Under the pieces are notes generated by a model. The model did no database searches. It was given only the letters and a program-made list of their open reading frames with translations, and was not told where the DNA came from. From NCBI GenBank assembly GCA_029721435.1, contig CM056584.1, positions 12,981,739-13,045,738 on the forward strand: 64,000 nt of DNA, written 5' to 3'. Shown here piece after piece: positions 58,940 to 64,000 of the stretch; position 1 is the first letter of the stretch, and each line of letters opens with the position of its first letter. The position numbers and the translations under genes are program-made. The stretch is from Gymnothorax reevesii. Taxonomy: Eukaryota; Chordata; Actinopteri; Anguilliformes; Muraenidae.

Positions 58940-59420
58940 AGGTGACAGATTAAAAGACAAAAGTTAACATGAACAGTCTTAGCCAGGCATTGGGCTTCCA
59001 CAAGCTGCTAGATCAGCTTCAACACCTTGTGTCATAGTGTCTAAAAGTGTAGAACTTTACTGGCGGGATGGAGTACGTTTCTTCCAAAAGATAGTCCCTC
59101 TCTGGTGTTTTGATGATGGTGATGGAGGGCGCTGTCTAACAAATTGTTCCAGAATATCCCATATGAGGTAATTTGGTTTGAGATCTTGACTGCGCTCATA
59201 CTTAAAACCACTCAATGGCCTTTAGTGGCCTGTCAGGGCCACTGTAGTCCTGGAAAGTATCATTGCCATGTTGTTTGTAATTCTTCAGCATAGGATACAT
59301 ACATAAAGATGAGTAAATCAACACACCTCTGCACTGATTCGCAGTGACCTGCCCATATTTAAGAGAATGAGAGGACCCAAGCCATACTAGGAAAAGAAAC
59401 AAAAGCATCAGCATTTGTCA
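58940..59420 (-). pseudogene. Tc1-type transposase remnant, copy B
   Basis: The minus strand reads LVWLGSSHSLKYGQVTANQC, YPMLKNYKQHGNDTFQD, PLKAIEWF, LKPNYLIWDILEQFVRQRPP and SPSSKHQ, then an end corresponding to CCCAATGCCTGGCTAAG. These match the C-terminal half of a teleost Tc1 transposase: VTANQYKVVL, YPMxKHFYPDGSGLFQDD, TEWF, LNPIEHLWEILERRVRQR and PPSSKHQL. The second catalytic Asp pair is altered (FQDY for FQDD), the region after TEWF is deleted, and Glu of the IEHLW motif is lost (NYLIW). There are several frameshifts. The 3' untranslated piece CTTTTGTCTTTTAATCTGTC follows. It is the same lineage as 47.9 kb. Confidence 0.85.
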
Positions 59421-60215
59421 CATGCGTGGACACCTTTATTCAGATTTTCTTCCCTTTAATATGTCACCAATCTGTGCAAACAAGTCCCCAAAATAGCCTT
59501 TTCCTTTCATTTCTTTTTAACTACAAAATGCGCGCTTCTTTGGTTTGAAGGGACCCCTTTGCACCATAGCTGATAGAGGGAGATTATATCAGAGAAAGGC
59601 CGTTGACACACGTTACCAGTTAAGTACTTTCCTAAGGGGGAAAGCCCAAAGAGCATAGTTTAAAAAATAAAAGCTGATTGCAATCTCTGATCTCATTTCA
59701 AGTTCCTGACCATATGACTACAATGTCGTTGCAGTCAACCTAGATACACTGGGGAGCCAAACACCAGAATCTGACACGTCAAAACAAGGACTGGCTTTTA
59801 CTGGGAGACGTTATTTGGCTCTTTTGAAAGCAACGCTATTCAGTACTCAAATTGTGGGAAGCAAAAATATATTTTAGGTTTTGTTCACTTCATCCATTAC
59901 CTAGTGTTACGGAGGTAATACGGCCATAGCGTGTCCATAAACCAATAGTAACGTGGAGTTTTAGAGTTCATTATGAATGATCCTCCTTAATTTCGTTGAT
60001 GAGTACAACTTTTGTGGTAGTATAATGATCTTACTACATATCAAGCTGAATATGTGGACTTTGTGAGGAAAATATCCTTACTGTCACATCTTATAGGTGT
60101 CAGTTATTTGTTTCAACAGTTTTAGTCACTAACAATCTAAAAATAATGTCAGTTTCTAGTCAGACTGTCAATTTGTTTGAGTAGATATCGAAACATTACC
60201 TTGGTGATTGACAAC
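59421..60215. other. Unassigned noncoding stretch
   Basis: AT-rich, with nothing recognised. Confidence 0.55.
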
Positions 60216-60304
60216 AATTGAAGCACTGATTACTAAAACCCCACAAGTCAAGTCAAGTCAAGTCAAGTGTGACTTATGGGGTTTTAGTAATAGGTGCTTC
60301 AATT
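60216..60304. mobile_element. 89-bp hairpin MITE, copy 2
   Basis: Nearly identical to 16027-16110 over its full length, from AATTGAAGCACTGATTACTA to TAGGTGCTTCAATT. It has five CAAGT pentamers where the other copy has four, which exactly explains the 5-bp length difference. The flanks are unrelated. Confidence 0.88.
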
Positions 60305-61568
60305 TTCTAAAAAGTACAGTTCACTTGTGACTTCCTTGTTTAGACTGATGATGCCATTAGAACTAAGGGTTGCAAAACAGTTGTTTTCAGTCATTGAGAG
60401 GATGTTGGGGGTTCATAACAAAGTAATTATTCTGTTGTCAATCACACATTAGTGCACTCAGATAAAGCACAGTGCGCTGCTGTTGTTGAAGCCTGTAATA
60501 TCCTGATGGGACTTTTAAGCGGTGGTAAGAGGATTAGATTTTATACATTTTAGATTTCAAAATAATTTTGTATGGTTTTGATGTCTATTCTCGCATTGTC
60601 CCTTTAAACCCTTACTTTTTCATTTTGGCTTATATTTAGAAATTATCAGATGATATCTAATAATATCTGGTTTCCAAGTCCGGTCTCTCTAGGGCATAAT
60701 TTTAGGTGTAAAATGTTCTCAAAAAATATACCAGGCTAAATTTATTGTTGATCAATACTCTTGGGTTCAATTTTGATCAAATTGGCCTAAGTTATACTTT
60801 TGGGAGAAGAATGATACTTTTGAGAAATTGATTTCATAACCCTTCTTAATTTGGTTCTTGCTTTTTATTTCTATTTTCTAGTCCTCATGGGATTTTCTCT
60901 GTCTTTTGCCTATATGGTATCCTCTCTTGGTAGTTATTGTTTACATTGTGCTGTATTTGGATAAAGATAAATGGCGTATATGTATATGCAGTTTATTTTT
61001 GTATTTATTTCTGTTAAAAATGTAAATGGCGTCCTGGGCATGTTTGACCAGGGCAAACAGTCTTTGCAATTGCCAGTAAGTAAACATATTGCAAAGGTAT
61101 TCTGAGTAGACTTAAAAAACAATGCAATGACTAGTAAAAAAAAAAAAAAAATCCCTGTCAATAATCACTTATGACCCGCAAGCATTGTGTGGCTGTATCT
61201 GTTTCAGCAGAAACGCTGCTGCCCACATGTATTTTTTATTTTATTTTAATTTGAACGGGATTTTCTTGGCATCAACCTTAGAGTAGTGTGTGTGTGCAGC
61301 CCGTAACCAATTATAGCACTTTGGGCGTGAGGGCGGGACATAGCACTGCATTACAGGGCAGCGCATCTGGTGTTCTTGTACTAGGGAGGAGGGGCCAACT
61401 TTGAATGTTCTGTTTACAGACTGCAACTGAAGAATCCCTCTCAACATATCTTTTATCTCATTAGAAGCTGCAAAATAGCCAGCTGCTGTTGTAACAATAG
61501 TAGTAGGAAAAGCAGTGTATACAGTAGGAGAGGCAGTAAAATCCGTGTCAGGCAGACGTGCTGTTTCT
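60305..61568. other. Unassigned noncoding stretch
   Basis: AT-rich, with a poly-A run near 61137-61151. No gene is recognised. Confidence 0.5.
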
Positions 61569-61810
61569 GAGGGTGTATTCACACATGTAGCTCGCTTGCT
61601 TTGTTCCGATTCAGGGGCAAAAATGACACAATTGTTGCAATTGTCTTTTGGCTTGTTTGTGTTCACGCGGCAACAGTCTCTACTGGTCCAAAGTTGTAAA
61701 AAAATGCCATGCGCGAACAAACTGTTCTCTCATTGGTCAGAAATCTGAACCGAACAGGAAGGGGCGTTTCTTCTTTCCCCGGGAAACAACAACAACCCAA
61801 ACTACAGCTA
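61569..61810. mobile_element. MITE fragment with GGGTGTATTCACAC end
   Basis: GGGTGTATTCACACATGTAG followed by GCTTTGTTCCGATTC and later TTGTTCCG/GAACCGAAC-like words resembles the end of teleost MITEs that start GGGTGCATTCACACCTGTA. The matching opposite end is not seen. The 159-codon minus-strand frame at 61241-61720 crosses this fragment and is therefore likely spurious. Confidence 0.42.
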
Positions 61811-61825
61811 AGAGTCAGCTGTACC

Positions 61826-62304
61826 CAGAGATATACATAAACACTAGATGGCTCAAGCACGCTGCGAGCCAATGTGAAGTAACGTCGTCACAGCGCGGCC
61901 ATCTTGGGACAGGACTGCTCGATCACTCATAACATTACGGCCAAAGGAGCACGGACTTTCAAATAACTGTAAATTGCTCAACTCTCCCAAATACTCGACT
62001 GATTTTCAAACAAACGGCTTGGTTTGTCGGGTAAGCATCAGAGATGTAGTTATTTAACTGCATTTTTAGAATAATTGAAACCATTGAATTCGGTATAAAA
62101 AGTACATTAAGGTTTGTAATAACCCAATCCGTTTGTAAATCCGTCAAGAATTCAGCGAGTTACGAGTGTTAAAGCGAGTAAATCATCCACCTTACCTCCG
62201 ACTACAGCACAGCGCACCAGAGCAGTCCCCTGTCCTAAGATGGCCGGCCAGTGACGACGCTGCCGACTCTGCCTTGAGCCATCTAGTGTTTATATATATC
62301 TATG
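61826..62304. mobile_element. hAT-like nonautonomous element, 479 bp, perfect 8-bp target duplication
   Basis: GCTGTACC is present at 61818-61825 and 62305-62312, directly abutting the ends. The ends are CAGAGATATACATAAACACT and, reversed, CATAGATATATATAAACACT. Inverted similarity continues for about 110 bp through AGATGGCTCAAG, CGTCGTCAC and GGCCATCTT.GGACAGG to GGACTGCTC. An 8-bp duplication and a CA-N-AG start fit the hAT superfamily. There is no coding sequence. Confidence 0.9.
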
Positions 62305-62334
62305 GCTGTACCGGTTGCTGAGACCAGGGCAGGA

Positions 62335-62440
62335 ATTTCACGAGGGCCACAAGGGCCATGGCCCTCGTAATCTGGCCTTGTGCCCTTGAAAGTTATATCT
62401 GCCCTGAGGCCACAGTGGCCTTGATGCCCCGCCAGTTCAG
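62335..62440. repeat. GGCC-rich inverted-repeat patch
   Basis: CGAGGGCCACAAGGGCCATG with its inverse GGCCCTCG, the 12-bp palindrome GGGCCATGGCCC, and recurring GGCCTTG/GAGGCCAC words within about 100 bp. It may be part of a dispersed repeat. Confidence 0.4.
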
Positions 62441-62539
62441 CCCCAATTTATTTTGCAGTTTTCTCGTCTTCCTCTTTCCTGTCAGCACGGCTTTGACACC
62501 TGCGTCTTTTGAGAAAAAAAAAAAAAGTGTCTTTTGATG

Positions 62540-62640
62540 ACATGCTGGACTCCTACTGGGCAACTCAAATGAGACGATGCGTGCATCATCAGTGGTGGGT
62601 TTGATTCCAACCTGGCATGAACTGCTCAGACGGGCTATAA
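62540..62640 (+). repeat. Possible tRNA-derived SINE head
   Basis: A strong B-box-like GGTTTGATTCC (62598-62608) lies 41 bp after an A-box-like TGGGCAACTC (62557-62566). No intact cloverleaf is visible. This is weaker evidence than for the SINE head at 21.1 kb. Confidence 0.28.
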
Positions 62641-64000
62641 TGACAGGTTGACACCAATCAATCACCGGCCAACCAGACTTCATCAAACGCACCCCCCACC
62701 CCCATCCACTTGTGTCCACGTCCGTGAGGCTGTGGCTTTGGGTCTGAGACTGAGGAGAGGGAAAAAGTTGCCGGGACTGAGGTGAGACAGTGTGATAAAT
62801 TAGCGAACACTAAGATTGGAATTTCAACATGCAAGTTAGTTAACGTTAAATACGCATTGCTGGCACAGTAACGTTGTATCGTTACAACGTTGACCCAGTT
62901 TTAACGTGCGGACCGTAGCTTGTAACTATAACATCAACAAACGCTTGCTAGCTTGCAGTCAAGTTTTTTCTTTAAGGTCATGGATGTCCTTACTACTGCT
63001 TGTTCCTGCCGTAATCTGTAATTTTTGTGAACTTATGATCTTGGTGTAGCTACATAGGTTACAGTTGGTTGATGTGTGCTGGCTGTTCATAGCCACTTTT
63101 TTTAATTTATGCTTTTAGCACTGTTTTGTTACCGATATTGTATGTATCTATAGCCCTTTTCAGAAATAAACTCTGGGAAATATCCGAAGAGAGAGAGAGA
63201 GGGAGAGAGAGAGAGAGAGAGAGAGATGTTGGTGAATTACCTCCTTGTGTCCTCGGGCTGAGCCTCGCAGTGATCTTCATTAATCCCTGTGGGAGTTTTG
63301 CGCCCTCTGGTGAAAAGTGTTGGTATTTCATTCAGGCCGAGAATACTTATATGCTTACTAACCTTCAGGCTGCAGTGGTCTTGTTCACAATTTTCACAAC
63401 AAAAATAGGCATTTTTTAAAATGTAGGATGTGGTCAGTAGCTGTCAATATATGCAGTGAAGAATAAAATCAAAATCTGTTGGAGCCACAGAGACACTGCA
63501 TTACATCGCCTCTTGATATACTATATGTTACATATCACTTTTATTCCTAGTCACCCTGTCCCTTTCTGAAGGCTCCGTTGCAGCTGATTGTAGTTGTGAT
63601 TGAAGGGGGGTGGGAGCAGGTACAGAATCGTCAACCATTTTTAGATTGTGGATATTGTATGAACATACCCTCAAACATGAGAACTTAAACTCAGTCCTGT
63701 CGGCCCACACTGACCAACTCATTCCAAATTCATTTAACATGTCAGATATTTAAAATGTAAAAATGTTTGTTTTCTATCTGTTTACGTCAATGTGGCTTCA
63801 GAAAAGAGTAAACACACTTTAATGGGATATAGTATGTATTGCTCAAAATGCGCAGACGGTATCTGTACTTTTGTGTGAGTGCATGTGTGCGTGTATAAAT
63901 GTGTGCGTGACGCTGGATGGACTTGTTTGTGTGCCTCTATATGAGCGCTTCCACGTAGCAACATGTGAGCACCGATGAACATGTGTATGTTTTCGAGGAA
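62641..64000. other. Unassigned noncoding stretch
   Basis: No gene is recognised. It contains the GA run at 63187 and TG-rich sequence near 63865-63940. Confidence 0.5.
63187..63226. repeat. (GA)n microsatellite
   Basis: About 20 GA units with one GGG interruption. Confidence 0.93.

Noticed and set aside
58549..59001. 150-codon minus-strand frame
   Set aside because: It crosses the CA microsatellite (Val/Cys repeats) and shows no domain.
61241..61720. 159-codon minus-strand frame
   Set aside because: It overlaps a MITE fragment and has no domain. It is open by chance.

Overview
This window is eukaryotic and almost certainly from a ray-finned (teleost) fish. It is AT-rich, carries many CA/TG microsatellites, and most of what can be recognised is transposon-derived. 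The recognisable elements are a Tc1 element with about 210-bp inverted repeats, remnants of a second Tc1 lineage, an L2-like LINE with an (ATT)n tail, a second LINE 3' end, and several short inverted-repeat elements (MITEs) and dispersed repeats whose sequence I know from teleost genomes. I recognise no host protein-coding gene, tRNA gene or rRNA gene. The window looks like intergenic or long-intron sequence. Nearly every open frame of 60-215 codons here is a chance frame, a frame through a simple repeat, or transposon debris.

Layout. 1-2.8 kb: unassigned, with one TG microsatellite. 2.78-5.62 kb: a minisatellite of about 77 units of 37 bp, built by block duplications of 10, 11, 22 and 27 units. 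6.26-8.41 kb: a dispersed repeat with a 5S-rRNA-like stretch, then a dead Tc1 element. 9.48-9.83 kb: a perfect 46-bp-arm palindrome and a hAT-type MITE. 12.7-17.8 kb: a cluster of inverted-repeat elements, some with clear target-site duplications. 18-33 kb: mostly unassigned, with small SINE/LINE/hAT fragments and a few GC-rich, homeobox-motif-rich patches that could be conserved regulatory DNA. 33.8-35.6 kb: a 5'-truncated L2-like LINE on the minus strand. 42.1-43.7 kb: a second LINE 3' end and a common teleost dispersed repeat. 45.67-45.92 kb: a MITE. 47.9-48.2 kb and 58.9-59.4 kb: two decayed copies of the same Tc1 lineage. 54.2-54.5 kb: a long CA-rich block. 60.2 kb: a sister copy of the tiny hairpin element seen at 16.0 kb. 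61.6-62.3 kb: a MITE fragment beside a 479-bp hAT-like element with a perfect 8-bp target duplication.

How it fits together. The elements belong to independent families and do not form a pathway. The Tc1 transposase is broken (frameshift plus stop), and the L2 reverse transcriptase has altered catalytic motifs and lacks its 5' half. No autonomous mobile element in the window therefore looks intact. I do not see an undescribed biological system. The observations most worth a second look are the block-duplicated 37-bp minisatellite, the perfect palindrome at 9.5 kb, the two-copy 84/89-bp hairpin element, the unnamed inverted-repeat elements with readable target duplications, and three exon-like segments that need transcript data.
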